Source of the DNA: Firmicutes bacterium TM09-10
GTDB taxonomy: Bacteria > Bacillota > Clostridia > Lachnospirales > Lachnospiraceae
Assembly: GCA_003481005.1 (NCBI GenBank)
Contig: QUKC01000018.1
Location: 3,007 to 67,006, forward strand
Length of the DNA: 64,000 nucleotides
Reading direction: 5' to 3'
How positions within the stretch are numbered: position 1 is the first letter of the stretch; every line of letters begins with the position of its first letter. Below the pieces are notes generated by a model. It saw only the letters and a list, made by a program, of their open reading frames with translations. It was not told the DNA's origin and did not search any database. Positions 26,385-34,185 of this stretch are shown in pieces. The position numbers and the translations under genes were made by a program.

Positions 26385-26745
26385 GTAAGCATATGAAGCT
26401 GCGGTCAGATGTGACGGCAGCCGGATATTGAAAAAGAGAATGCAAAGACGGAGAGAGTACATCCGGGGAAGCTTTACAGAGAGGACTTTTGAATGCAGCC
26501 CGATACAGGCGGCAGGAAGCTGAGAGAAGTCGGGAAGAAGCGGATGGAAAATGGCTCCCGAGCGGCGCACCGAACCGGAGAGGTAAGGCTGCGACAGGTC
26601 CGCCTGTTATAGCGGAAGGGTCTTGCACCAAATGGCGCAGCACCCGATAAGATATACTTTGTGAGAAGTATATGAACAGAAGTGGTACCGCGAACGATTC
26701 GCCTTCTTGTTGTGGCTTTTTAGCTGCAATGAGGAGGCGCTTTTT
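26385..26745 (+). promoter_or_regulatory. T-box leader of metG (tRNA-Met sensing)
   Basis: Contains the T-box sequence GAACAGAAGTGGTACCGCG (26674-26692), preceded by a GATATACTT/AAGTATATG stem III. Upstream lies stem-I material (AAAGACGGAGAGAGTAC near 26444 and GGCTCCCGAGCGGCGC near 26553). The specifier is probably ATG at 26551-26553, fitting methionine. A 13-bp terminator stem (26700-26739) with T5 ends the leader. Uncharged tRNA-Met would favour read-through into metG. The 5' limit is approximate. Confidence 0.9.
26700..26745 (+). terminator. T-box terminator hairpin
   Basis: CGCCTTCTTGTTG pairs with CAATGAGGAGGCG over 13 positions with three G-T wobbles, followed by CTTTTTG. This is the conditional terminator of the metG T-box; its 5' arm begins just after the T-box sequence. 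Confidence 0.88.
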
Positions 26746-26767
26746 GTTGCGACATTAAGGAGGAAGT

Positions 26768-28735
26768 ATGAGCAAAGGAAAATTTTACATGACAACTGCC
26801 ATTGCGTATGCATCGGGCAAACCGCATATCGGCAATACCTATGAAGCAGTTCTGGCAGACAGCATCGCGCGGTTTAAGAGAAAAGACGGATATGATGTCT
26901 TTTTCCAGACCGGAACAGACGAGCATGGACAGAAAATTGAATTAAAGGCAGCGGAAGCGGGCGTAACACCTCAGGAATACGTAGATAAGGCTTCTGCAGA
27001 AATCAAGAGAATCTGGGATCTGATGGGTACTTCTTATGACAAGTTCATCCGTACGACAGACCCGGATCATGAAAAACAGGTACAGAAAATTTTCAAGCGC
27101 CTGTATGATCAGGGCGATATTTACAAAGGCTCTTATGAAGGAATGTATTGTACGCCATGTGAATCCTTCTGGACACAGTCCCAGTTAAAGGACGGAAAAT
27201 GTCCGGACTGCGGCAGAGAAGTGAAACCTGCAAAGGAAGAAGCATATTTCTTCAGAATGAGTAAATATGCGCAGCGCCTGATCGACCATATCAACAGCCA
27301 TCCGGAATTTATCCAGCCGGTATCCCGCAAAAACGAGATGATGAACAATTTCCTGCTTCCCGGACTGCAGGATCTGTGCGTTTCCAGAACCTCTTTCAAA
27401 TGGGGCATCCCGGTTGATTTCGATGAGAAACACGTTGTTTATGTATGGCTGGATGCGCTGACAAACTATATTACCGGTATCGGTTACGATGCGGAAGGCA
27501 ACAGCAGCGAGCAGTATAAAAAGCTCTGGCCGGCTGATCTGCATCTGATCGGAAAAGATATCATCCGCTTCCATACAATTTACTGGCCGATTTTCCTGAT
27601 GGCATTGAATGAGCCCCTGCCCAAGCAGGTATTCGGTCATCCCTGGCTGCTGCAGGGTGATGGCAAGATGAGCAAATCCAAAGGAAACGTGCTGTATGCG
27701 GATGATCTGGTAGATTTCTTCGGCGTGGACGCAGTCCGCTATTTCGTACTGCATGAGATGCCGTTTGAAAATGATGGCGTAATCAGCTGGGAGCTGATGG
27801 TGGAACGGTTAAATTCCGATCTCGCCAATACGCTGGGCAACCTGGTAAATCGTACAATTTCCATGAGCAACAAGTATTTCGGCGGCGTTGTAGCGGATAA
27901 GGGCGCAGCAGAGGCAGTTGATGAGGATCTGAAAGCAGTTGTAACCGGAACCTACGATAAGGTTGCGGCAAAGATGGAAGACTGGAGAGTCGCAGACGCG
28001 ATCACCGATATTTTTACGCTGTTCAAGCGCTGCAACAAATATATCGACGAGACAGAGCCGTGGGTGCTGGCAAAAGACCCTGCAAAAGCAGACCGTCTTG
28101 CTACCGTATTGTATAACCTGACAGAGAGCATTGTAATCGGTGCGTCCCTGCTGGAGCCTTATATGCCGGGCACTGCGGAAAAGATCGCAGCCCAGCTCAA
28201 TACTTCTCTGCGCAGCTTCGAAGAATGCACGACCTTCGGCGGCTATATATCCGGCAGCAAAGTTACAGAGAAACCGGAAATCCTGTTCGCAAGACTGGAT
28301 GTAAAGGAAGTTCTGGAAAAGGCAGCAGCGATGTTTGAGGCGCGTAAGGCACTGACGGAAGAGGCTGAGGAAGAAAAAGAAGAGGACGTGATGGAGCTGA
28401 CGAAAAAGCCGGAGATCACCTTTGAAGAGTTCGAAAAGATGCAGTTCGCGGTTGGCGAAATCATCAAATGCGAACCGGTTCCGAAGTCCAAAAAGCTTCT
28501 CTGCTCCCAGGTAAAAATCGGGAAAGAAGTAAAACAGATCGTTTCCGGAATCCGCGCACATTACACGGCGGAAGAGATGGTAGGCAAAAAGGTTATGGTT
28601 TTAGTGAACTTAAAGCCTGCAAAGCTCGCCGGTGTTCTGTCGGAAGGCATGCTGCTGTGTGCAGAGGATGCCGAAGGCAATCTTGCACTGGTAACACCGG
28701 AGAAAAATATGCCTGCCGGAGCAGAGATCTGCTGA
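26768..28735 (+). CDS. metG: Methionyl-tRNA synthetase with C-terminal tRNA-binding domain
   Basis: 655 aa class I aminoacyl-tRNA synthetase. ATP-site motifs KPHIGNTYEAV (near 20) and KMSKSKGN (near 300) are intact; CTPCESFW and CPDCGREV are the knuckle cysteines of a zinc site. The last 110 residues from about 540 (FEKMQFAVGEIIKCEPVP ...) form the Trbp111/EMAP-like OB domain that holds tRNA. AAGGAGGAAGT precedes the ATG. A T-box leader controls it. Confidence 0.98.
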   Translation: MSKGKFYMTTAIAYASGKPHIGNTYEAVLADSIARFKRKDGYDVFFQTGTDEHGQKIELKAAEAGVTPQEYVDKASAEIKRIWDLMGTSYDKFIRTTDPDHEKQVQKIFKRLYDQGDIYKGSYEGMYCTPCESFWTQSQLKDGKCPDCGREVKPAKEEAYFFRMSKYAQRLIDHINSHPEFIQPVSRKNEMMNNFLLPGLQDLCVSRTSFKWGIPVDFDEKHVVYVWLDALTNYITGIGYDAEGNSSEQYKKLWPADLHLIGKDIIRFHTIYWPIFLMALNEPLPKQVFGHPWLLQGDGKMSKSKGNVLYADDLVDFFGVDAVRYFVLHEMPFENDGVISWELMVERLNSDLANTLGNLVNRTISMSNKYFGGVVADKGAAEAVDEDLKAVVTGTYDKVAAKMEDWRVADAITDIFTLFKRCNKYIDETEPWVLAKDPAKADRLATVLYNLTESIVIGASLLEPYMPGTAEKIAAQLNTSLRSFEECTTFGGYISGSKVTEKPEILFARLDVKEVLEKAAAMFEARKALTEEAEEEKEEDVMELTKKPEITFEEFEKMQFAVGEIIKCEPVPKSKKLLCSQVKIGKEVKQIVSGIRAHYTAEEMVGKKVMVLVNLKPAKLAGVLSEGMLLCAEDAEGNLALVTPEKNMPAGAEIC

Positions 28736-28744
28736 CGGTTAGAG

Positions 28745-28773
28745 TTGACCGGAACTTTATATAATGTTAATAT
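28745..28773 (+). promoter_or_regulatory. Promoter of the lipase-like hydrolase gene
   Basis: TTGACC (28745-28750), 17-bp spacer, TAATAT (28768-28773). The start point would fall near 28781, exactly where a long hairpin begins. Confidence 0.7.
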
Positions 28774-28783
28774 AAAAATGTGA

Positions 28784-28840
28784 GGGCCGCAGAAGAAAAT
28801 TTGCTGTGAAAAAGCAGCAGGATTTTTCTTGCTGCGGCTC
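28784..28840 (+). other. Long 5' leader hairpin
   Basis: GCCGCAG pairs with CTGCGGC and AAGAAAA with TTTTCTT, one base bulged, enclosing GCTG...CAGC. No T tract follows, so it is more likely an mRNA 5' stabiliser or regulatory leader than a terminator. Confidence 0.6.
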
Positions 28841-28907
28841 TGTCTGTAAACGGAGGCATGCGGCTGTTTCCGGAAAAAGAGGGGAAAACGAAACGGGGGA
28901 ACGGGAT

Positions 28908-29855
28908 ATGAAAAAAGAAGAAATTTTTTTTCTGTCAAGAGATGGTAAAACGAAGATTCATGCAGTAAAATGGATACCGGAGGGCAAACCGGTCTGTATC
29001 CTGCAGATCGTGCACGGTATGGCGGAATATATCGAACGATATGAGCGTCTGGCCTTAGTGCTGACCGGGCAGGGGATTCTGGTGACCGGGGAGGATCATC
29101 TGGGACACGGAAAGAGCGTCGGGGAAAACGGGATCTACGGCTATTTCTGCGCGCATGATCCGGCGACGGTGGTAGTTCGGGATGTTCATCGTCTCAAAAA
29201 AATGGTGCAGGAGCAGTATCCCGGTGTTCCGTATTTGTTATTGGGACATAGCATGGGGTCTTTCATCCTCCGCAATTACCTGAGCCGTTACGGCAGCGGA
29301 ATTGACGGAGCGATCGTGATGGGAACCGGTATGCAGCCGAAGGCGGTTTTAAATGCAGCCAAAGCGGTGACGAAGCTTCAGAAGGCTTTTTTAGGGGATA
29401 CGCATGTGAGCCGTCTATTGGACAAAATGGCATTTGGAAGCTATCAGAAAAAGATTACAGACGGTGTTGGGAGTATGGATTGGCTGTCCCGGGACAAAAA
29501 AGAGGTTCAAAAATATCTGGATGATCCACGGTGCGGCTTTGTCTTTACAGTCAACGGGTTTGAGACGCTGTTTGAACTGATCGGCAGGCTTCATGACCCG
29601 GAAAGCATCAATAAAATTCCCAAAGAGCTTCCGGTGCTGTTTGTCGCAGGACAGGAGGATCCGGTCGGCAGCTATGGCAAAGCGGTTCTGGAGGTTGCAG
29701 AAAGCTTTCAAAACAGCGGGATGACGCAGGTGGAGTGCAAATTATATCCCGGTATGCGCCACGAGCTGGTCAATGAAATTGGCCGGGAAGAGGTGGATGC
29801 AGACCTTTTAAAATGGATTTTAAATACAGCCCGGGTGGCTGGACAGAGTTTTTAG
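28908..29855 (+). CDS. Alpha/beta hydrolase, monoacylglycerol-lipase-like
   Basis: 315 aa soluble serine hydrolase of the Hydrolase_4 / lysophospholipase group. The nucleophile elbow GHSMGS is at about 114-119; VAGQEDPVG carries the likely acid Asp and MRHELVNE the catalytic His. The oxyanion stretch HGMAEYIERY and DHLGHGKS are typical of monoglyceride lipases. The ATG at 28908 has GGGGGAACGG ahead; the frame is open 34 codons further up, but that region is the structured leader. Substrate not determined. Confidence 0.88.
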   Translation: MKKEEIFFLSRDGKTKIHAVKWIPEGKPVCILQIVHGMAEYIERYERLALVLTGQGILVTGEDHLGHGKSVGENGIYGYFCAHDPATVVVRDVHRLKKMVQEQYPGVPYLLLGHSMGSFILRNYLSRYGSGIDGAIVMGTGMQPKAVLNAAKAVTKLQKAFLGDTHVSRLLDKMAFGSYQKKITDGVGSMDWLSRDKKEVQKYLDDPRCGFVFTVNGFETLFELIGRLHDPESINKIPKELPVLFVAGQEDPVGSYGKAVLEVAESFQNSGMTQVECKLYPGMRHELVNEIGREEVDADLLKWILNTARVAGQSF

Positions 29856-29909
29856 GAAATGCAGTTTTAGGTTTCATTTGTCGCTTAAGCGGCAGAATGC
29901 GAGGAGAAT

Positions 29910-30515
29910 ATGAAGAAAACAGGGATTGCAGCAATGATGTTATCGACGGCGATTGCAGTATCCGGCATCACTGTACCGGTCTGTGCAGCACCGGGACAGA
30001 CGGCGGAGAGCGCGCAGATGCAGGAACAGCCGCAGACAGAGACAGAGCCCGCCAAATCCATCAGCGATGAGGATTTTGCAAAGCTGCTGGATTTTGTAAA
30101 AGAAAAGTGGGACGCAGGCGAGCTGGATAACGCAGAGGATATCAAAGCTGCGATCAGCGAGGGAGAAAAGGAGTTCGGCGTTTCCCTTGACGAGAGCACG
30201 AGAACGACGCTTGCTTCTGCGCTGCAGCAGTTAAACGGGATCGGCTTAAACCATGAGACGGTCATTGCGCTTGCACAGAAAATGTATGAAAGCTACGGTG
30301 ATACGCTGGTAGAAAACCTTTCGGATGCGCTGCAGGAGCAGCTTGCAGGTCCTCTCGGCGAGACGATTCAGGAACAGCTGATCGAACCTGCAAAAGAGAC
30401 TGTGATGGAGACTGCCAAAGCGATTGCAGCTAACACAGCGCAGCATTTCTGGCAGGACCTGAAGCAGAGCGTGATCGATTTCCTGAACCATGTTTTCCAG
30501 AAAGGGAAAAACTGA
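29910..30515 (+). CDS. Secreted helical protein, unknown
   Basis: 201 aa. N-terminal signal peptide (about 1-27, cleavage near VCAAPG). After a Gln/Glu/Thr-rich linker (28-48) the protein is predicted helical and acidic. The segment GVSLDESTRTTLASALQQLNGIGLNHETVIA resembles DUF1002-type helices, but I am not sure. GAGGAGAA precedes the ATG. It lies 54 bp after the hydrolase gene and 98 bp before yesL; all three could be one transcript. Confidence 0.75.
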   Translation: MKKTGIAAMMLSTAIAVSGITVPVCAAPGQTAESAQMQEQPQTETEPAKSISDEDFAKLLDFVKEKWDAGELDNAEDIKAAISEGEKEFGVSLDESTRTTLASALQQLNGIGLNHETVIALAQKMYESYGDTLVENLSDALQEQLAGPLGETIQEQLIEPAKETVMETAKAIAANTAQHFWQDLKQSVIDFLNHVFQKGKN

Positions 30516-30613
30516 CGCCAGATTTTCCTGATATAGACAGCTAAAAAATGATCTAAAACCGCACGAACGGTTTTTGATAAATTTTGACAACAAGAGAAGA
30601 GAGGAATGTATGA

Positions 30614-31387
30614 ATGAAGCTTTTTAACCTGGACAGCCCGGTCATGGTCTTTTTGAGCAAGGTTGCCAACCTGATGATCCTGAACGTGCTGACAATCATC
30701 TGCTGTATTCCGATTTTTACGGCAGGAGCGGCGATTACGGCACTGTATTATGTGACGATCAAAATGGCGAGAGGGGATGACCCGTATATCATAAAAGGAT
30801 ATTTTAAGTCCTTTAAAGAGAATTTTAAGCAGGCGACGATCATCTGGCTGATCATGCTCGTTATCCTTGCGATCATCGCAGTGGACTGGAGGGTGACACT
30901 GGTGATGATGACAGGAAACAGTGCAAAGATCATGAAAACGGTGCTGTTTATCGTATCCTTCCTCCTGCTGCTGACCGGCCTTTATATTTTCCCGGTTTTG
31001 TCCAGATTTGACAACACTGTAAAAAATACCTTCCGGAACGCGTTCCTGATCAGCTTTATGAACCTGCCCAAGAGCGTCCTGATCGTGATCATCCATCTGA
31101 TTCCGGTTGCTTTATTACTGGTAACGATCCAGGCTCTGCCGTTTCTGTTCCTTCTTGGAGTCCCTGCAGTCGCATATTTCAGCAGTCTGCTGTATGTCGG
31201 GATCTTCAAACGCTTTGAGCCTGAAGAACAGGTACAGGATGGCGAGAACCTGGCTCCCCTGTCCTTTATCGTAGAGGAAGAACAGGCAAAGCAGGCGGCA
31301 CTGGAAGCGGAAGCAGCGGCAAAAACAGCAGAATCCGCAGAAAACAAGACAGAAACAGATGCTGTTGAAACCGAAAATCAGATTTAA
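30614..31387 (+). CDS. YesL family (DUF624) membrane protein
   Basis: 257 aa with about five helices. The N-terminus (MKLFNLDSPVMVFLSKVANL) and IPIFTAGAAITALYYV are family marks of YesL/DUF624, proteins often found beside carbohydrate ABC transporters. The function is unknown. The C-terminal 40 residues are a low-complexity Ala/Glu/Thr tail (EAEAAAKTAESAENKTE). The msmK-like gene follows after 215 bp with its own promoter. Confidence 0.85.
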   Translation: MKLFNLDSPVMVFLSKVANLMILNVLTIICCIPIFTAGAAITALYYVTIKMARGDDPYIIKGYFKSFKENFKQATIIWLIMLVILAIIAVDWRVTLVMMTGNSAKIMKTVLFIVSFLLLLTGLYIFPVLSRFDNTVKNTFRNAFLISFMNLPKSVLIVIIHLIPVALLLVTIQALPFLFLLGVPAVAYFSSLLYVGIFKRFEPEEQVQDGENLAPLSFIVEEEQAKQAALEAEAAAKTAESAENKTETDAVETENQI

Positions 31388-31451
31388 CCAGACAGTGCTT
31401 TGGCAAAGTGCATAGATAGAAACGATACGTTTTGTTCAAAACGCCGATGAG

Positions 31452-31512
31452 CTTTTGGAGTTAAAATCTTTTTTGGCAGATTCCACAAGCATCTCCAAAA
31501 AGTTTGTGGAAT
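31452..31512. promoter_or_regulatory. Two interleaved inverted repeats upstream of msmK
   Basis: Arms in order: CTTTTGGAG (31452-31460), ATTCCACAA (31480-31488), CTCCAAAAAG (31493-31502), TTGTGGAAT (31504-31512). First pairs with third, second with fourth, giving an A-B-A'-B' arrangement that cannot form both hairpins in one plane. It ends eight bases before the proposed -35 and may be an operator region. Confidence 0.6.
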
Positions 31513-31519
31513 ACTGGTA

Positions 31520-31548
31520 TAGCCAAAATCGGGCATTTTCGGTATACT
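31520..31548 (+). promoter_or_regulatory. Probable msmK promoter
   Basis: TAGCCA (31520-31525), 17-bp spacer, TATACT (31543-31548). A leader of about 48 nt would follow. Confidence 0.55.
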
Positions 31549-31602
31549 AGATCTAGATTCAATCGAGAAAGCTCGAGATTAAATTTTCAGGGAGGCAAAA
31601 TA

Positions 31603-32712
31603 ATGGCAAGCTTATCTTTAAAGAACATTTGCAAAGTGTACCCCAATGGTTTTGAGGCTGTTAAAAACTTCAACCTCGAGATCGCAGATAAAGAGTTTAT
31701 CATTTTCGTAGGTCCTTCAGGTTGTGGTAAGTCCACTACCCTTCGTATGATCGCTGGTCTGGAAGATATCTCTTCCGGTGAACTGAAGATCGGTGACAGA
31801 GTTGTTAACGATGTAGAGCCTAAGGACAGAGATATCGCGATGGTATTCCAGAACTACGCTCTGTATCCTCATATGACCGTATATGATAACATGGCATTCG
31901 GTCTGAAATTAAGAAAAGTTCCGAAGGACGAAATCGACAAGATGGTTAAAGAAGCTGCAAAGATCCTGGATCTGACTCAGCTGCTTGATCGTAAGCCGAA
32001 GGCTCTGTCCGGTGGTCAGAGACAGCGTGTTGCTATGGGACGTGCTATCGTTCGTAACCCTAAGGTATTCCTGATGGACGAGCCTCTGTCCAACCTGGAT
32101 GCTAAGCTGCGTGTACAGATGCGTATCGAGATCGCTAAGCTGCATCAGAGACTGGGCACCACCATCATCTATGTAACACATGACCAGACCGAGGCTATGA
32201 CACTGGGTACCAGAATCGTAGTTATGAAAGACGGCGTTATCCAGCAGGTAGATACTCCTCAGAACCTGTATGAGAAGCCTCAGAACCTGTTCGTAGCAGG
32301 ATTCATGGGATCTCCTCAGATGAACTTCCTGGATGCAGTTGTAAGAATCAACGGCACTGCAGTAACTCTGGAAGTAGCTGGTCAGTCCATCCCGCTTCCT
32401 CCTGCAAAGGCTAAGAAGCTGATTGATGGCGGTTACAACGGAAAGACTGTTGTTATGGGTATCCGTCCTGAAGACGTTTACGATTCCGAGATGTTCATTG
32501 AGACCGCTAAATGCGTATTCTCTTCTACTATCAAGGTTTACGAACTGCTTGGTGCTGAAGTATTCCTGTATTTCGATCTGGGCGAGTTCCCGATGACCGC
32601 AAGAGTAGATCCTCGTTCCAATGCAAGACCTGGCGACACTGTTAGATTTGCATTCGATGTTGAGAAGATCCACGTATTCGACAAAGAGACCGAGCAGGTT
32701 ATCACCAACTAA
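31603..32712 (+). CDS. msmK: MsmK/UgpC-type carbohydrate ABC transporter ATPase
   Basis: 369 aa. Walker A GPSGCGKST (near 38), LSGGQRQRVAMGRA signature, DEPLSNLDAKLR Walker B and the C-terminal TOBE/regulatory part (from about 240) typical of MalK-like ATPases. No permease or binding protein is beside it; in Firmicutes one orphan MsmK energises many sugar importers. Codon choice is markedly biased (GTT, GCT, CGT, AAG), unlike most neighbours but like fba at 57 kb, which suggests high expression. AGGGAGGC precedes the ATG at 31603. Confidence 0.95.
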   Translation: MASLSLKNICKVYPNGFEAVKNFNLEIADKEFIIFVGPSGCGKSTTLRMIAGLEDISSGELKIGDRVVNDVEPKDRDIAMVFQNYALYPHMTVYDNMAFGLKLRKVPKDEIDKMVKEAAKILDLTQLLDRKPKALSGGQRQRVAMGRAIVRNPKVFLMDEPLSNLDAKLRVQMRIEIAKLHQRLGTTIIYVTHDQTEAMTLGTRIVVMKDGVIQQVDTPQNLYEKPQNLFVAGFMGSPQMNFLDAVVRINGTAVTLEVAGQSIPLPPAKAKKLIDGGYNGKTVVMGIRPEDVYDSEMFIETAKCVFSSTIKVYELLGAEVFLYFDLGEFPMTARVDPRSNARPGDTVRFAFDVEKIHVFDKETEQVITN

Positions 32713-32725
32713 TCAAGAACATAGC

Positions 32726-32757
32726 AAAGAGCCATTGCGAAATGCAATGGCTCTTTT
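32726..32757 (+). terminator. Terminator of msmK
   Basis: AAAGAGCCATTGC-GAAAT-GCAATGGCTCTTTTT, a 12 to 13-bp stem with T5. Confidence 0.93.
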
Positions 32758-32762
32758 TGAAT

Positions 32763-32900
32763 TCTACAGTTCACTCGTGCCTTTTTATGAGCAAAAGGAG
32801 CTGCGAAGCAGCGGAAAGCATCGAAGATGCGGTTCATGACAATAGAATGTTCGCGAAGCGTACATTCTATTGTATTGCGAATGGCGCGTGTGAACTGTAT
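32763..32900. repeat. R4 element carrying an R1 insert
   Basis: Ends are inverted: TACAGTTCACTCGTGCC (32763-32779) and GGCGCGTGTGAACTGTA (32883-32899). Between them are GGAAAGCATCGAAGATG and an R1 palindrome. Compare 25226-25277, which has the flanking blocks but no R1. No frame is credited. Confidence 0.7.
32834..32873. repeat. R1 palindrome inside R4
   Basis: TCATGACAATAGAATGTTCG then CGAAGCGTACATTCTATTGT, 40 bp. Arms ACAATAGAATGT/ACATTCTATTGT still pair perfectly although both differ from the consensus (C to T and G to A), a compensating pair of changes. Confidence 0.92.
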
Positions 32901-32904
32901 CGTT

Positions 32905-33690
32905 TTAGAATGTATCCGTCAGGTTATCACTCAGGTTCCACTCGGCAGCGATCCGGTAGGCTTCCTCGACGCAGGAATCCCACATGGAGGCAGGATCATG
33001 GCAGTCGGAGCCGATCAGGACGGGAATGGAGGTTTTGGCGACTTTTTTCCAGAAGTTAGGGTATGGATAAGGCCAGCGGCGGTCGTTTCCTAAGAGTTGG
33101 ATGCCTTTGCGAATGCCGTTGGCATTGAATTCCAAAACAGTTCCGGTCTGGATAGCGGCATTTAGGATGATATCACAGGCCTCCTCGCAGTTGTCATCCC
33201 AGGAATAGGGATTGTTGAAAAATACATCGGGATGGGCGAGAATCGGGAAGTAGCCGGTTTCCAGCGCTTCTTTGACGGAACGGGCATATTTGATATATCC
33301 GCGCGTACCGATTTTTTCAGGAGTCGAGAAGGCAGAAATGTAGGAACCGTCGTCATCCTGGTAATAATGTTGACCCAGCAGCAGATAATCCAGCTTTTTT
33401 TCTTTGAATAAAAAGGAATAATAATCGAGGCTGTCGGGGCAGTATTCAATTTCCAGTCCTTTCAGGATCGGGAAAGGAACGGTCGGGCGCAGTGCATCGA
33501 TACATGTCAGATATTCGTCGAGGTCTGCATAGGGCATGCGGAAGTCGAAGCGGTTGTCCGGAAACGGACCGTGGTCGCTGAAGCCGAGGACGTCAAGGCC
33601 TGCATCCAGGGCGGCTTTTACATAATCTGCGTCTGTACCATTGGCGTGCATACAGCGTTTCGTGTGTGTATGGTAATTTGTTTTTTTCAT
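32905..33690 (-). CDS. PHP-domain phosphatase, HisK/HisJ-like histidinol phosphatase
   Basis: 261 aa. PHP metal-site motifs appear in order: NYHTHTKRC (7-9), GFSDHGP (near 38), EIEYCPD, LGQHYYQ, AHPDVF and GSDCHDP near the C-terminus. The family includes histidinol-phosphatase of the Gram-positive type, and this is the commonest assignment for such a length; no other his gene is near, so another phosphoester is possible. The gene faces msmK convergently; its stop is a few bases from the end of an R4 repeat. Confidence 0.85.
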   Translation of the reverse strand: MKKTNYHTHTKRCMHANGTDADYVKAALDAGLDVLGFSDHGPFPDNRFDFRMPYADLDEYLTCIDALRPTVPFPILKGLEIEYCPDSLDYYSFLFKEKKLDYLLLGQHYYQDDDGSYISAFSTPEKIGTRGYIKYARSVKEALETGYFPILAHPDVFFNNPYSWDDNCEEACDIILNAAIQTGTVLEFNANGIRKGIQLLGNDRRWPYPYPNFWKKVAKTSIPVLIGSDCHDPASMWDSCVEEAYRIAAEWNLSDNLTDTF

Positions 33691-33789
33691 CAGAATCCTC
33701 CGTGATTTTGGGAAAGCTGTGTAGACAGCAATGTCCTGCTACATTATAATGAATATCAGGAAAAAGAACAAGTCGAAAAGGAGAAACAA

Positions 33790-34017
33790 ATGAACCCTTC
33801 CGCAATTTTAAAACTAATGAGTGCAAAGGCAGCGTTTACAAAAAATCATCCCAAATTCAGCGCTTTTTGTAAAGCGGCCCTTTCCAGACCGATTGAGCCG
33901 GGAACGATAATCGAAATTTCCCTGCAGCGTCCGGGTGAGGAACCGATGATGGCGAACATCAAAGTGCAGCAGGAGGATCTGGATCTTCTGGAAAGCCTGA
34001 AAGGACTTTCGGAGTAA
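33790..34017 (+). CDS. Small conserved protein, unknown
   Basis: 75 aa, no membrane segment. I do not recognise a named family, but the layout NPSAILKLMSAKAAFTKNHPKF then a short beta stretch GTIIEISLQRPGEEPMMANIKV and a final helix QEDLDLLESLKGL looks like a genuine compact domain. GAAAAGGAGAAAC precedes the ATG. It stands alone between a divergent PHP gene and the CdaR-type regulator. Confidence 0.75.
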   Translation: MNPSAILKLMSAKAAFTKNHPKFSAFCKAALSRPIEPGTIIEISLQRPGEEPMMANIKVQQEDLDLLESLKGLSE

Positions 34018-34102
34018 AACTGGAAGTCGGCGGAAAAGGGTGAACCGACGATGGAAAAAGGATTGGCAGAAGGCTGCATCGATCCGTCGGAACAAAAAAA
34101 AC

Positions 34103-34131
34103 TTGCACAAAAAATGCCGATGTTTTATTAT
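34103..34131 (+). promoter_or_regulatory. Promoter of the CdaR-type regulator gene
   Basis: TTGCAC (34103-34108), 17-bp spacer, TATTAT (34126-34131); an overlapping TATAAT lies three bases later. Confidence 0.6.
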
Positions 34132-34185
34132 AATTGATAAGAAGTTTGTGACTTTTGACGAAAATGCAGAATGAGAGGAACGGAT

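Noticed and set aside
28806..28907. N-terminal extension of the hydrolase by 34 codons
   Set aside because: The extra stretch overlaps the leader hairpin, has a Cys/Arg-rich composition foreign to the family, and the downstream ATG has the better ribosome site.
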